NCBI GenBank assembly: GCA_963789255.1
Contig: CAWBJW010000001.1
Location: forward strand, 620,001-684,000
Reading direction: 5' to 3'
DNA length: 64,000 bases
From: DATARH01 sp963789255
Lineage (GTDB): Bacteria > Pseudomonadota > Alphaproteobacteria > ATCC43930 > CGMCC-115725
Part shown: positions 9,107 to 17,569 of the stretch, piece after piece
Position numbering within the stretch: position 1 is the stretch's first letter
How the letters are laid out: the number at the start of each line of letters is the position of its first letter
Notes under the pieces: model-generated
Told to the model about the DNA's origin: nothing
Database searches by the model: none
Seen by the model: only the letters and a program-made list of their open reading frames with translations
Translations under genes and position numbers: made by a program

Positions 9107-9844
9107 ATGGCCGATTCATTGCTCCAGGAACGCGCGGGCGAGGTGGTGATCCTGACCTTGAACCGGCCGGAGCGCGGCAATGCGCTCGATTTGGCGACCG
9201 TCGAAGCGGTGATGGCGGCGATCGAGCGCGCCCCGGCCGAGGACGCCGGGCTCATCGTCATCGGCGGCGAGGGGCGCCATTTCTGCACCGGCTTTGATCT
9301 GACCGGGCTCGACCGCGCCAGCGACGGCGATCTGCTGTTGCGCTTCGTGCGGATCGAGCGGCTCTTACAGCGGATCTACGAATCGCCGGTGCCGGTCATG
9401 GCGCTCGCCAAGGGCCGGGTGGTCGGCGCCGGGGCCGATCTGTTCTGCGCCGCACAGCACCGCATCGCCGCGCCGCAGGCGACCTTCCGCATGCCGGGCT
9501 GGCGCTTTGGCCTGGCGCTCGGTACGAGGCGCCTCGCCGATCGGGTCGGCAACGACGCCGCCCGTCTCTTGCTGCTCGAAGACCGCACCTTTGATGCCGA
9601 GCTGGCGCGCACGATCGGCTTTGCCACCGACATCGCCCCCGAGCCGGGCTGGCCCGCGGCGATCGCGACGGCGAGCGGCGGCAACGCGCTGGCGCGCGAC
9701 GCGGCGGCGGCGCTGCTCGGCCTCACCGTCGTGCGCCACGGCGAGGCTGACATGGCGGCCCTCGTCGAGAGCGCGAGCCGGCCGGGACTGCGCCAGCGCC
9801 TCCAGGCCTATCGCGACGCCGCCCGCGATGCCGCGAAGGGGTGA
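9107..9844 (+). CDS. enoyl-CoA hydratase/isomerase family protein (atypical active site)
   Basis: This is a 245-residue crotonase-fold protein: VVILTLNRPERGNALD at the N-terminus, then HFCTGFDLTGLD forming the CoA oxyanion region, and GRVVGAGADLFCAAQHRIA. The two catalytic glutamates of classical hydratases are not evident: the first region reads GAGADL and the second reads FGLALGTRRL. It may therefore catalyse a different crotonase reaction. It lies 49 bases upstream of cysS on the same strand. Confidence 0.82.
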   Translation: MADSLLQERAGEVVILTLNRPERGNALDLATVEAVMAAIERAPAEDAGLIVIGGEGRHFCTGFDLTGLDRASDGDLLLRFVRIERLLQRIYESPVPVMALAKGRVVGAGADLFCAAQHRIAAPQATFRMPGWRFGLALGTRRLADRVGNDAARLLLLEDRTFDAELARTIGFATDIAPEPGWPAAIATASGGNALARDAAAALLGLTVVRHGEADMAALVESASRPGLRQRLQAYRDAARDAAKG

Positions 9845-9893
9845 CACATTGCCAGCCCTTGCCATGGGCCGGCGCAGGGCAATCTAGTACGCA

Positions 9894-11279
9894 ATGCCGC
9901 TCGTCCTCTACAATTCGCTGACCCGCCGCAAGGAGGCGTTCGCACCGCTCGATCCGCAGAACGTCCGCATGTATGTCTGCGGACCGACGGTCTACGACTA
10001 CGCCCATATCGGCAATGCCCGCGCGGTGGTGGCGTTCGACCTGCTCTACCGGGTATTGCGCCATGAATACGGCGCCGAGCACGTCAAATACGTCCGCAAC
10101 ATTACCGACATCGACGACAAGATCATCGCCGCCGCCCGCGAGACCGGCGAGCCGATCGACGCCCTGACCCGGCGCACCTTTGCGATCTTCCACGAGGACA
10201 TGGCGGCGCTCGGCAATCTGCCCCCGGATGTCGAGCCGCGCGCCACCCAATACATCCCGCAGATGAAGGCGATGATCGAGCGGCTGATCGCCGGGGGCCA
10301 CGCCTATGCGGCCGAGGGCCACGCCCTCTTCCGCGTCGCCTCCTATGCAAAGTATGGCGCGCTGGCGCGGCGCAGCCGCAAGGACATGATCGCCGGCGCC
10401 CGGGTCGAGATCGCGCCCTACAAGGAGGACCCCGGCGATTTCGTATTGTGGAAGCCGTCCTCCCCGGACCAGCCCGGCTGGGACAGCCCGTGGGGCCGCG
10501 GCCGGCCTGGCTGGCACATCGAATGCTCGGCGATGAGCGAAGCGGAACTCGGCGAGACCTTCGACATCCACGGCGGCGGCCTCGACCTCATATTCCCGCA
10601 CCACGAAAACGAGATCGCCCAGAGCGTGTGCGCCCATGCCGGCCACCCGTTCGCGCGCTATTGGCTGCACAACGGCATGCTGACTGTCAACGGCGCCAAG
10701 ATGGCAAAGTCCGAGGGCAATTTCATCACCGTCCGCGACGCGCTGGCGGCGGCAGAGTGGGGATCAATTATCCGGCTCGCGCTCCTGATGACACATTATC
10801 GCGACCCGCTCGACTGGACCGAGGAGCGGGTGCAGCAGGCAAAACATTCACTGGATCGGTGGTATCGGGCGCTCGACCAAGCGCCGCTTCACACCAGTTA
10901 TGAGGGAGGTCATCCGGCTCCCGATTTCCTTGCCGCTCTTGAAGATGACATCAATACGCCGCTCGCGATCTCCCACTTGCATGAGCTTGCGAGTGGGGTT
11001 CATCGCGCCACAAACGAGCCGGACCGGCGTGAACTGCGTAGGACGTTACTTAGCAGCGGCTACATGCTTGGATTTTTTGTCCCTGATCCAGCCATGTGGA
11101 TGCGATACCCGAATAGGCGAATCCTGCCCTTACAAGTCGACCGCCGGATTGCGGAACGTGCGGACGCTCGCAAGGAGCAGCGCTTCCACGATGCAGATCG
11201 TATCCGCAACGAGCTCTCCGCGGAGGGGGTCATCCTCGAAGATAAGCCCGATGGCACGACCGACTGGCGGTGGAGGTAG
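9894..11279 (+). CDS. cysS: cysteinyl-tRNA synthetase
   Basis: This class I aminoacyl-tRNA synthetase has 461 residues, the same as typical bacterial CysRS. It has the zinc/cysteine-site start MYVCGPTVYDYAHIGNAR (HIGN replaces HIGH), a second zinc-ligand region WHIECSAMS, FPHHENEIAQS, and KMAKSEGNF near residue 269 in place of KMSKS. The C-terminal anticodon-binding part is complete. Codon use changes partway: 12 of the first 70 codons end in A/T, against 30 of 73 codons between roughly 10920 and 11140. This suggests the 3-prime third has a different origin. Confidence 0.96.
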   Translation: MPLVLYNSLTRRKEAFAPLDPQNVRMYVCGPTVYDYAHIGNARAVVAFDLLYRVLRHEYGAEHVKYVRNITDIDDKIIAAARETGEPIDALTRRTFAIFHEDMAALGNLPPDVEPRATQYIPQMKAMIERLIAGGHAYAAEGHALFRVASYAKYGALARRSRKDMIAGARVEIAPYKEDPGDFVLWKPSSPDQPGWDSPWGRGRPGWHIECSAMSEAELGETFDIHGGGLDLIFPHHENEIAQSVCAHAGHPFARYWLHNGMLTVNGAKMAKSEGNFITVRDALAAAEWGSIIRLALLMTHYRDPLDWTEERVQQAKHSLDRWYRALDQAPLHTSYEGGHPAPDFLAALEDDINTPLAISHLHELASGVHRATNEPDRRELRRTLLSSGYMLGFFVPDPAMWMRYPNRRILPLQVDRRIAERADARKEQRFHDADRIRNELSAEGVILEDKPDGTTDWRWR

Positions 11280-11293
11280 GCATCCCCGCTATG

Positions 11294-11396
11294 GTCATTC
11301 CGGGGCGGCGCGGAGCGGCGAACCCGAAATCCATATTCCAGAGGCCGGTGTTCATGGATTCCGGGTTCCCTCGCTGCGCTCAGGCCCCGGAATGAC
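11294..11396. repeat. palindromic intergenic repeat (GTCATTCCGGGG type)
   Basis: Long imperfect inverted arms begin GTCATTCCGGGGC and end GCCCCGGAATGAC, with a second arm pair around CCCGAAATCCAT and ATGGATTCCGGG. It fills the spacer between cysS and trmJ. It looks like a mobile palindromic element of the kind scattered through alphaproteobacterial genomes. It could also terminate or process the cysS message. Confidence 0.75.
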
Positions 11397-11417
11397 GCTT
11401 CTTGGTTGGCACTACTA

Positions 11418-12197
11418 ATGGCCGGTACCGACCACAGCCGGGAGGCGGCTGCCGGTGGGCCGGCGATCATCCTCGTCGAGCCGCAGCTCGGCGAAAACAT
11501 CGGCACGGCGGCGCGGGCGATGATGAATTGCGGCCTCGCTGACCTGCGCCTCGTCGCCCCGCGCGACGGCTGGCCGTCGGCGCGGGCGGTGGCGGCGGCG
11601 AGCGGCGCCGATGCGGTGCTCGACAAGGCGCGGCTCTATCCGAGCGTCGCGGATGCGATCGGCGATCTCGCGCATGTCTATGCCGCGACCGCGCGCGACC
11701 GCTACATGGTCAAGCGCGAGCTGACGCCGCGCCATGCCGCCGCCGAGATGCGCGGCTTCCTTGCCGCGGGGGAGACCTGCGGCGTCTTGTTCGGGCCGGA
11801 GCGCACGGGGCTCGTCAACGACCAGATCGCGCTCGCCGACACGGTCTTGAGCGTGCCGCTCAACCCCGCCTTCTCCTCGCTCAACCTCGCCCAGGCGGTG
11901 CTGATCGTCGGCTACGAATGGTTCACCGCGCGCACCGAACCGCCCCCCGAGATCCTCCACACCGGGCACAGCCGGCCAGCCAACAAGGCCGAGCTCTTGC
12001 GCTTTTTCGAGCATTTCGAGGAGGCGCTGGTCGTCAGCGGGTTCCTGCGCCACCCCGACAAGCGCCCGAGCATGACGCGCAACCTGCGCAATTTGTTTCA
12101 GCGCGCGGGGTGCACCGAGCAGGAACTGCGCACCCTGCACGGCGTCATCACCGCCTTCGTCGGGCCGCGCAAACGGGACGGCAGACCCGAGCAATAG
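11418..12197 (+). CDS. trmJ: tRNA (cytidine/uridine-2'-O-)-methyltransferase TrmJ family
   Basis: This 259-residue SpoU/TrmH-type RNA methyltransferase has a trefoil-knot SAM site. Motifs are ILVEPQLGENIGTAARAMMN, LFGPERTGLVNDQIALAD and VPLNPAFSSLNLAQAVL. This set matches TrmJ, which methylates the ribose of residue 32 in tRNA. The C-terminal extension (about residues 175-259) is also typical. The ATG at 11418 directly follows the palindromic repeat; a TTG at 11406 is a weaker alternative. Confidence 0.9.
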   Translation: MAGTDHSREAAAGGPAIILVEPQLGENIGTAARAMMNCGLADLRLVAPRDGWPSARAVAAASGADAVLDKARLYPSVADAIGDLAHVYAATARDRYMVKRELTPRHAAAEMRGFLAAGETCGVLFGPERTGLVNDQIALADTVLSVPLNPAFSSLNLAQAVLIVGYEWFTARTEPPPEILHTGHSRPANKAELLRFFEHFEEALVVSGFLRHPDKRPSMTRNLRNLFQRAGCTEQELRTLHGVITAFVGPRKRDGRPEQ

Positions 12198-12236
12198 CCG
12201 TGTTCAGGCGGCGCGGCGGCCGGTACAATCCGCATC

Positions 12237-12905
12237 ATGCGGGTCCTCTATCACCTCACATTGTCGCCGTTCGCGCGCAAGGTGCGCGTCGTGCTGGCCG
12301 AAAAGAACCTCGAATTCACCTTGAAGCTCGAAAAGGTGTGGGAACGGCGGCCGGAATTTCTCGCTCTCAACCCGGCCGGCGAGGTGCCGGTGCTGATCGA
12401 GCCGGACGGCACGGTGCTCGCCGGTACCGAGGCGATCGTCGAATATCTCGACGAAGCCTACCGCGAGAAGATCCTGATCGGCATCAACCCGGTTGACCGC
12501 GCCGAGGTGCGCCGCCTCACCGCCTGGTTCGACATCAAGATGAATGCCGAAGTCACTGACAACCTGCTCGGCGAGAAGATGATGCGGCGTCTGGAGGGGC
12601 AGGGGCAGCCGAACTCGCAGGCGATTCGCGCGGGGCACGCCAACCTGCCCCATCATCTCGACTATATCGGCTACCTGGTCGAGCGGCGGCGCTGGCTGGC
12701 CGGCGACCATTTCTCGGTCGCCGACATCGCCGCGGCAGCGCATCTGTCGAGCCTAGATTATCTCGGCGACGTGCCGTGGGAGGCCCACGAGCCGGCCAAG
12801 GACTGGTATGCCCGGATCAAGTCGCGGCCGAGCTTTCGCCAGATCCTCGCCGATCACGTCCCCGGCGCGCCGCCGCCCAAGCACTACGCCGATCTCGATT
12901 TTTAG
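12237..12905 (+). CDS. glutathione S-transferase family protein
   Basis: This is a 222-residue two-domain GST-like protein. The N-terminal LYHLTLSPFARKVRVVLAEK, PAGEVPVLIEPDGTVLAGTE and the C-terminal DHFSVADIAAAAHLSSLDYL are typical. The SPFARKVR segment replaces the Cys of thiol-active GSTs with Ser/Phe context, so chemistry may differ. It lies 39 bases after trmJ on the same strand. Function is unknown beyond fold. Confidence 0.87.
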   Translation: MRVLYHLTLSPFARKVRVVLAEKNLEFTLKLEKVWERRPEFLALNPAGEVPVLIEPDGTVLAGTEAIVEYLDEAYREKILIGINPVDRAEVRRLTAWFDIKMNAEVTDNLLGEKMMRRLEGQGQPNSQAIRAGHANLPHHLDYIGYLVERRRWLAGDHFSVADIAAAAHLSSLDYLGDVPWEAHEPAKDWYARIKSRPSFRQILADHVPGAPPPKHYADLDF

Positions 12906-12911
12906 AGACCG

Positions 12912-13391
12912 TCAGCCCCCGACAAGGGGCCGCTTCGCCGCGAATTCGTCGGCGGTCAGGATGCCGGCATCGCGCAGCTTTTCGAGCATGCGCAGATGTC
13001 CGGCCCCGCCGCCAGCGCCGACCGCCAGGACGCCGACGAGGCGCAGCTCGACCGGGATCGTCCCCTGCTGCAACAGGAGGAAGGCGAAGCCGAGAGCGAC
13101 TGCCGCGAGCAGGAACAAGACCCCTTGATAGGGATAGCCGGTGGCGAGATCGGCGATCGCGCACAGCACGAAGAGTATCGCCGTCGTCGCGGCAGTCTCC
13201 TTGGCCGTCACGATCGTCACCCGGTTTCGGCCGATCAGGCAACAGATCGCGGCGGCGATGGCGAGCACCAGCACCGCAGCGACAAGATTGCCCGCGCCGA
13301 CCAGGACCAGCGCGGCGAAGGCGGTGAGCAAGATCGCCGCGACAATCGAATAGGTCAGGTTTTCCGGCATGTTCGGCATCGCGATCCGCAT
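12912..13391 (-). CDS. small integral membrane protein with SHOCT-like C-terminus
   Basis: The protein has about 159 residues and four predicted hydrophobic helices (for example YSIVAAILLTAFAALVLVGAG and GVLFLLAAVALGFAFLLLQQ). The short C-terminal tail LRMLEKLRDAGILTADEFAAK resembles a SHOCT motif, which is often found at protein ends and proposed to mediate oligomerisation. Several Met codons occur at the N-terminus; the start at 13391 is a guess among them. It is convergent with the GST gene, only 6 bases apart. Confidence 0.7.
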   Translation of the reverse strand: MRIAMPNMPENLTYSIVAAILLTAFAALVLVGAGNLVAAVLVLAIAAAICCLIGRNRVTIVTAKETAATTAILFVLCAIADLATGYPYQGVLFLLAAVALGFAFLLLQQGTIPVELRLVGVLAVGAGGGAGHLRMLEKLRDAGILTADEFAAKRPLVGG

Positions 13392-13461
13392 TTGCTGTCT
13401 CCTCCCCGCTTGGCGCACATTACCGCATGCCCTCGGCGCGATGCGACATCGGCGCCGACGC

Positions 13462-14322
13462 TCAGCGGGCGCCGGCGGGTTTCGTCGCCGGCGCCGCGCT
13501 GGCGTTGCTGTCCAGCCGCTTGATATTCGCTCGTGCGGCAGCCTCGGTGGCGCTGCCGGGAGCCAGCGTCGCCACCCGCTCCCAATCCCGGCGCGCGCCG
13601 TCGAGATCGCCGCGCATGACGCGGATGTAACCGCGCTCCAGCAACGCCGGCACCGAATCGGGGGAGAGCTTCAGCGCCGCCTCGATATCGGCGAGCGCCG
13701 GGTCGAGGCGGCCCTGCTCGCGATAGGCCGAGGCACGATAGATCAGCGCGTCGAGGCGGGTGGGGTCGGCTTTCAGCACCCGGTCGAGATCGGCGATCGC
13801 CTTGTCGAACCACCCGGCGGCGCCTGCCGCCTCGGCGCGATCGACGAGCAGATCGGAATCGTCGGGGCGCAGACCCAGCGCGGCGCCGTCCGCCGCATAG
13901 GCGCGCGCCGCATCGTTGGCGAGCAGCCAGGCCTGCGCGGCCTGGTCGAGCACCTCGGCGCGCAGCGGCGCGGGCGCATGGATCATCGCCTGCGCCAGCT
14001 TTTCGAGACGGTCCGCGGCCTCCTTGTATTGCTTGAGCCCGATCAGCGCGACGGCAAGACAATGCTCCGCCGGATGGGCGCCGCCGTGCTCGCGCCAGGT
14101 CTGGGCAAGATTCCGCGCGGCGGCCGGATCATCCTGGGCGAGCTTCATGCAGCGGGCGTAGGTCGCGGCATCGGCATCGTCCGACTTTGGCGGCTGCGGC
14201 GGCAGATAGCCCGACGGCGCGCCCGGCGCCAGCGGTCCGGCGGGCTCCAACGGATCGGCGGCAAACGCCGCGCCCGAGACGACGAGGACCAGCGAAACGG
14301 CAACCGCGCGGAGGAGCTTCAT
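13462..14322 (-). CDS. secreted TPR-repeat protein
   Basis: The protein has 286 residues. The signal peptide (residues 1-22, cleavage after AAFA) predicts a periplasmic location. The rest is built of tetratricopeptide repeats, for example WFDKAIADLDRVLKADPTRLD, ALIYRASAYREQGRLDPALADI and ALLERGYIRVMRGDLDGARRDW. TPRs are scaffolds for protein binding. No partner is suggested by the neighbours. The tail is Ala/Pro-rich. Confidence 0.85.
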   Translation of the reverse strand: MKLLRAVAVSLVLVVSGAAFAADPLEPAGPLAPGAPSGYLPPQPPKSDDADAATYARCMKLAQDDPAAARNLAQTWREHGGAHPAEHCLAVALIGLKQYKEAADRLEKLAQAMIHAPAPLRAEVLDQAAQAWLLANDAARAYAADGAALGLRPDDSDLLVDRAEAAGAAGWFDKAIADLDRVLKADPTRLDALIYRASAYREQGRLDPALADIEAALKLSPDSVPALLERGYIRVMRGDLDGARRDWERVATLAPGSATEAAARANIKRLDSNASAAPATKPAGAR

Positions 14323-14530
14323 GCGACCAAAGATGGGACCGGCAGAATTCGACAGGCAGTCTAAACGGGTGTCGCCCGGTTCGAAAGCAACAGACGCCGG
14401 GCGGCGGTTCGACTCCGCCGCAATTTGCTCTACGATGGCTCACGGTGAGGCTGCTGATCCGGGTGCGCGTTCCCTTGGCTTTTGACCGGCTCGCCGCCCC
14501 GGGGACTGAATTGCCGGCCGAGCGCGGCGC

Positions 14531-15398
14531 GTGACCGCGGCGCCCACCGACCGCATTGATCGGCATCTGCTGTGTTTTGGCCTCGGCTACACCGCACGCG
14601 CGCTCGCCGGCCGGCTCGCCGACAGCGGCTGGCGGATCACCGGCACCAGCCGCAATTCGGAGGAGCCTGATTGCCATCGCTTCGAGCGCGATCATCCGCT
14701 CGCGCCGGCGGATTTTGCCGGCGTCACCCATATTCTCGTATCGATCCCGCCCGACGAAGCGGGCGATCCGGTGCTCGCCCGGCACGCCGACGACATCGCC
14801 GCGCTGCCCGGCCTCGCCTGGCTCGGCTATCTCTCGACCACCGGGGTCTACGGCGATCGCGCCGGCGGCTGGGTCGATGAAGGTTCGGAATTGCGCCCCG
14901 GCAGCGCGCGCGCCCGGCGCCGGGTCGCCGCCGAAGCGGGGTGGCTCGATCTGTGGCACCGGCGCGGCGTGCCGGTGCACGTCTTTCGCCTTGCCGGCAT
15001 CTACGGCCCGGGCCGCAGCCCGTTCGCGGCATTGCGCGCCGGAACCGCCAAGCGCATCGCCAAGCCGGGCCAGGTTTTCTCGCGCATCCATGTCGAGGAT
15101 CTGGCGAGCGTGCTGATCGCCTCGATCACAGGGCCGCGCCCCGGCGCGGTGTACAATGTGTGCGACGACGAGCCGGCCGCGCCGGCCGAGGTCGTAGGCC
15201 ACGCTGCGTCGGCTGCTTGGTCTGCCGCCGCCGCCCCTGGTGCCGTTTGCCGAAGCCGAGATGTCGCCGATGGCGCGCAGCTTCTGGGACGACAACAAGC
15301 GCGTCTCGAACGCGCTGATCAAAGCGGAGTTCGGTATCGCGCTCCGCTATCCGAGCTACCGCGAGGGGTTGGCGGCAATCCTTGCGGCCGGCATCTGA
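14531..15398 (+). pseudogene. NAD-dependent epimerase/dehydratase-like SDR protein (one +1 frame break)
   Basis: This is an extended short-chain dehydrogenase/reductase family protein. It starts at GTG 14531 with LLCFGLGYTARALAGRLA (nucleotide-binding) and contains GYLSTTGVYGDRAGGWVDE with the catalytic Tyr region and FRLAGIYGPGRSPF. After VYNVCDDEPAAPAEVV the frame changes. The missing C-terminus (LLGLPPPPLVPFAEAEMSP to YPSYREGLAAIL) continues in the next frame to a stop at 15396-15398. One extra base between about 15190 and 15208 explains this. Restored length is about 288 residues, normal for this yeeZ-like family. Substrate unknown. Confidence 0.83.
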
Positions 15399-15453
15399 TC
15401 GCCGATATCGTCTGCTCGCCGAGTTCGTCAACTCGATCCCGGGAGGAGGTCAC

Positions 15454-16525
15454 ATGGCCGCTTACAACGTATTGATGCTGGGGGCCTCCTACGGGTCGCT
15501 GCTGGCAACCAAGCTGCTTGTTCGGCGGCCACAGGATCACGATGGTGTGCCTGCCCAACGAGGTCGAGGCGTTCAACACCGACGGCGCCCGCGTGCGCCT
15601 GCCGATCCGCGGCCGCAAGGAGCCGATCGAGCTCGACTCGCGCAAATTGCCGGGCAGCCTCAAGGCGGCCGGTCCCGGCGACGTCAAGCCGTCCGACTAC
15701 GATCTCGTCGCGCTGGCGATGCAGGAGCCGCAATACCGCTCGCCGGGGGTGCGCGAATTGCTCGACGCGGTGGCGAAGAGCCGGGTGCCGTGCATGTCGA
15801 TCATGAACATGCCGCCGCTGCCCTATCTGAAGCGCATCCCCGGCCTCAACACCGACGCGTTGAAATCCGCCTTCACCGATGCCGGCGTGTGGGACAATTT
15901 CGAGCCGGGCCTCCTGACCCTGTGCAGCCCGGACCCGCAGGCGATCCGCCCGCCGGGCGAGAAGATCAACGTGCTGCAGGTCACGCTGCCGACCAATTTC
16001 AAGGTCGCCCGCTTCGACTCCGACAAGGCCACCGCCATGCTGCGCCAGATGGAGAGCGGACATCGAGGCGGCGCGCTACAACCCGGGCGACGGCGAAGAT
16101 CGAGCTGCCGGTCAAGCTGCGGGTGCACGACTCGATCTTCGTGCCGCTCGCCAAATGGGCGATGCTGCTGACCGGCAACTACCGCTGCGTCACCAAGGAC
16201 GGCGCCATCGACATCAAGGACGCGGTGCACCAGGACATCGCGACATCGCGCGCGGTCTACAACTGGGTGATGGGGGTGTGCGAGAAGCTCGGCGCCTCGC
16301 CGAACGATCTGGTGCCGTTCGAGAAATACGCCGCCGCGGCGAACGATCTGGTGCGTCCGTCCTCGGCCGCCCGCGCGCTCAACAACGGGGTGCCGAACAT
16401 CGAACGGACCGACCGGCTGGTGCAGCTGATCGCGGCGCAATTGGGCATGCGCAATGCCGATCGTCGATCAGACCGTCGCGCAGGTCGACGAGCGTCTGGC
16501 GGCCAATCGCAAAGCCGCCGCCTGA
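15454..16525 (+). pseudogene. ketopantoate reductase-like protein (four +1 frame breaks)
   Basis: The gene has a strong Shine-Dalgarno (GGAGGAGGT) before ATG 15454. The start NVLMLGASYGSLLATKLL resembles the nucleotide-binding start of ApbA/PanE-type reductases. The frame breaks at 15518-15519 (TT), 16058-16059 (GG), 16096-16097 (AA) and 16453-16454 (AA); deleting one base at each restores about 356 residues ending VDERLAANRKAAA. The family reduces 2-oxo acids with NADPH, but this divergent member need not act on ketopantoate. It follows the epimerase gene by 55 bases. Four same-direction lesions with no stop codons point to sequence error. Confidence 0.78.
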
Positions 16526-16580
16526 GTTCGCAGAGCTGACGGCGACGACGCGGCGCCGCGCAGGCTGAACGAACACGACG

Positions 16581-16607
16581 GGGCCCGGCCAACCAGCCGG
16601 GCCCTTT
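16581..16607. terminator. rho-independent terminator
   Basis: GGGCCCGGC pairs with GCCGGGCCC around a short CAACCA loop and is followed by TTTT. It lies between the convergent ketopantoate-reductase-like gene and the DUF2076 gene, where a terminator is expected. Confidence 0.8.
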
Positions 16608-16626
16608 TCATCGCAACTTTGGCCGA

Positions 16627-17463
16627 TCAGCAGGACGAGCTGTCGCCGCCGCCGAAATCCCCGCCGCCGCCGAAATCGCCGCCACCGGCGTCGCCGCCAC
16701 CGTAGTCGCCGCCGCCACCGCTATCGCCGCCGCCGTAATCGCCGGCGCCGGCATCCCCACCGCCGCCGTAATCGCCACCGCCGGCTGATCCGGCATCGCC
16801 GCCGCCGCCGTAATCGCCGCCGACGGAGCCGCTGTCGCCGTAATAATTGTTGGTCACGCTCTCGCCGAGACCCGGCGTCATGCCCATGCCGCCGCCAAGG
16901 CCGCTGGCATAGCCATGGCCGAACATCGAGGAGATGCCCTGGAACAGCAGGGCGCCGCCGGCGATCCCCGCCGCGGTCGCCGCGGCCGAGCGCAGAAAGC
17001 CACCGCCGCCCGCCATGCCGCCGCCCATGAACCCGCCGCCGGCAGGCGCATAGCCTTGCTGCGGCTGGGCGTATCCCGGCTGTGCCGCGGGCGGCGGCGC
17101 CACCTGCGGCGTGCGCGCCCAGGGGCCGGCGCTCGGCACGCTGCCGGCCGCCGGGCCGGCCATGGGACCGGCCGCCGGGCTTGCCGGCTGGCCGGTCCCG
17201 AACAGGCTGCCGAGAAAGCTGGTTGGTTTGGCCGACGCCTGGGTGTCGGTCAATTGCTTTTCCAGTTCGGCAATCCGGTTTTGCGCCTGATGCAGGCTCA
17301 TATCCTGGATCAGCACGGTCTGGACCAGGAAATAGGGCGCGTCCGGCTGCTCGGTCATTGCCTGGCGGATCAGACCGTCGGCTTCGGGGTCTTTCGGCTG
17401 CGCGGCGGTGCTCTTGAGGCGCGCGAGCACGGTCGTGATCAGATCGCGTTCCTGGGGGACCAT
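16627..17463 (-). CDS. DUF2076 family protein with Gly/Asp-rich repeat tail
   Basis: The protein has 278 residues. The N-terminal part (MVPQERDLITTVLARL, then EQPDAPYFLVQTVLIQDMSL and a coiled region QAQNRIAELEKQL) matches DUF2076, a family of proteins thought to be periplasmic or membrane-associated. The middle is Pro/Ala/Gln-rich and includes a glycine-rich hydrophobic stretch. The last 70 residues are near-tandem repeats of YGGGGDAG and DFGGG units, ending in SSSC. Function is unknown. The low-complexity tail is encoded by a tandem (CCG)-like DNA repeat. Confidence 0.85.
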   Translation of the reverse strand: MVPQERDLITTVLARLKSTAAQPKDPEADGLIRQAMTEQPDAPYFLVQTVLIQDMSLHQAQNRIAELEKQLTDTQASAKPTSFLGSLFGTGQPASPAAGPMAGPAAGSVPSAGPWARTPQVAPPPAAQPGYAQPQQGYAPAGGGFMGGGMAGGGGFLRSAAATAAGIAGGALLFQGISSMFGHGYASGLGGGMGMTPGLGESVTNNYYGDSGSVGGDYGGGGDAGSAGGGDYGGGGDAGAGDYGGGDSGGGGDYGGGDAGGGDFGGGGDFGGGDSSSC

Positions 17464-17569
17464 CGAATACCTTCCAGCGAGTAAACGGCGCCGCTCGTAT
17501 CCGGCGCATCGCGCTAGATGTGGGGAGCAGTTACGGCCGATTTCAATAAGCCGGGCCGGCGGCCGGGAA

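Noticed and set aside
14394..14425. A tRNA T-arm-like sequence (GGCGGTTCGACTCCGCC) in the spacer before the epimerase gene
   Set aside because: No matching acceptor stem, anticodon arm or CCA end could be found upstream or downstream; also no fit to tmRNA ends.
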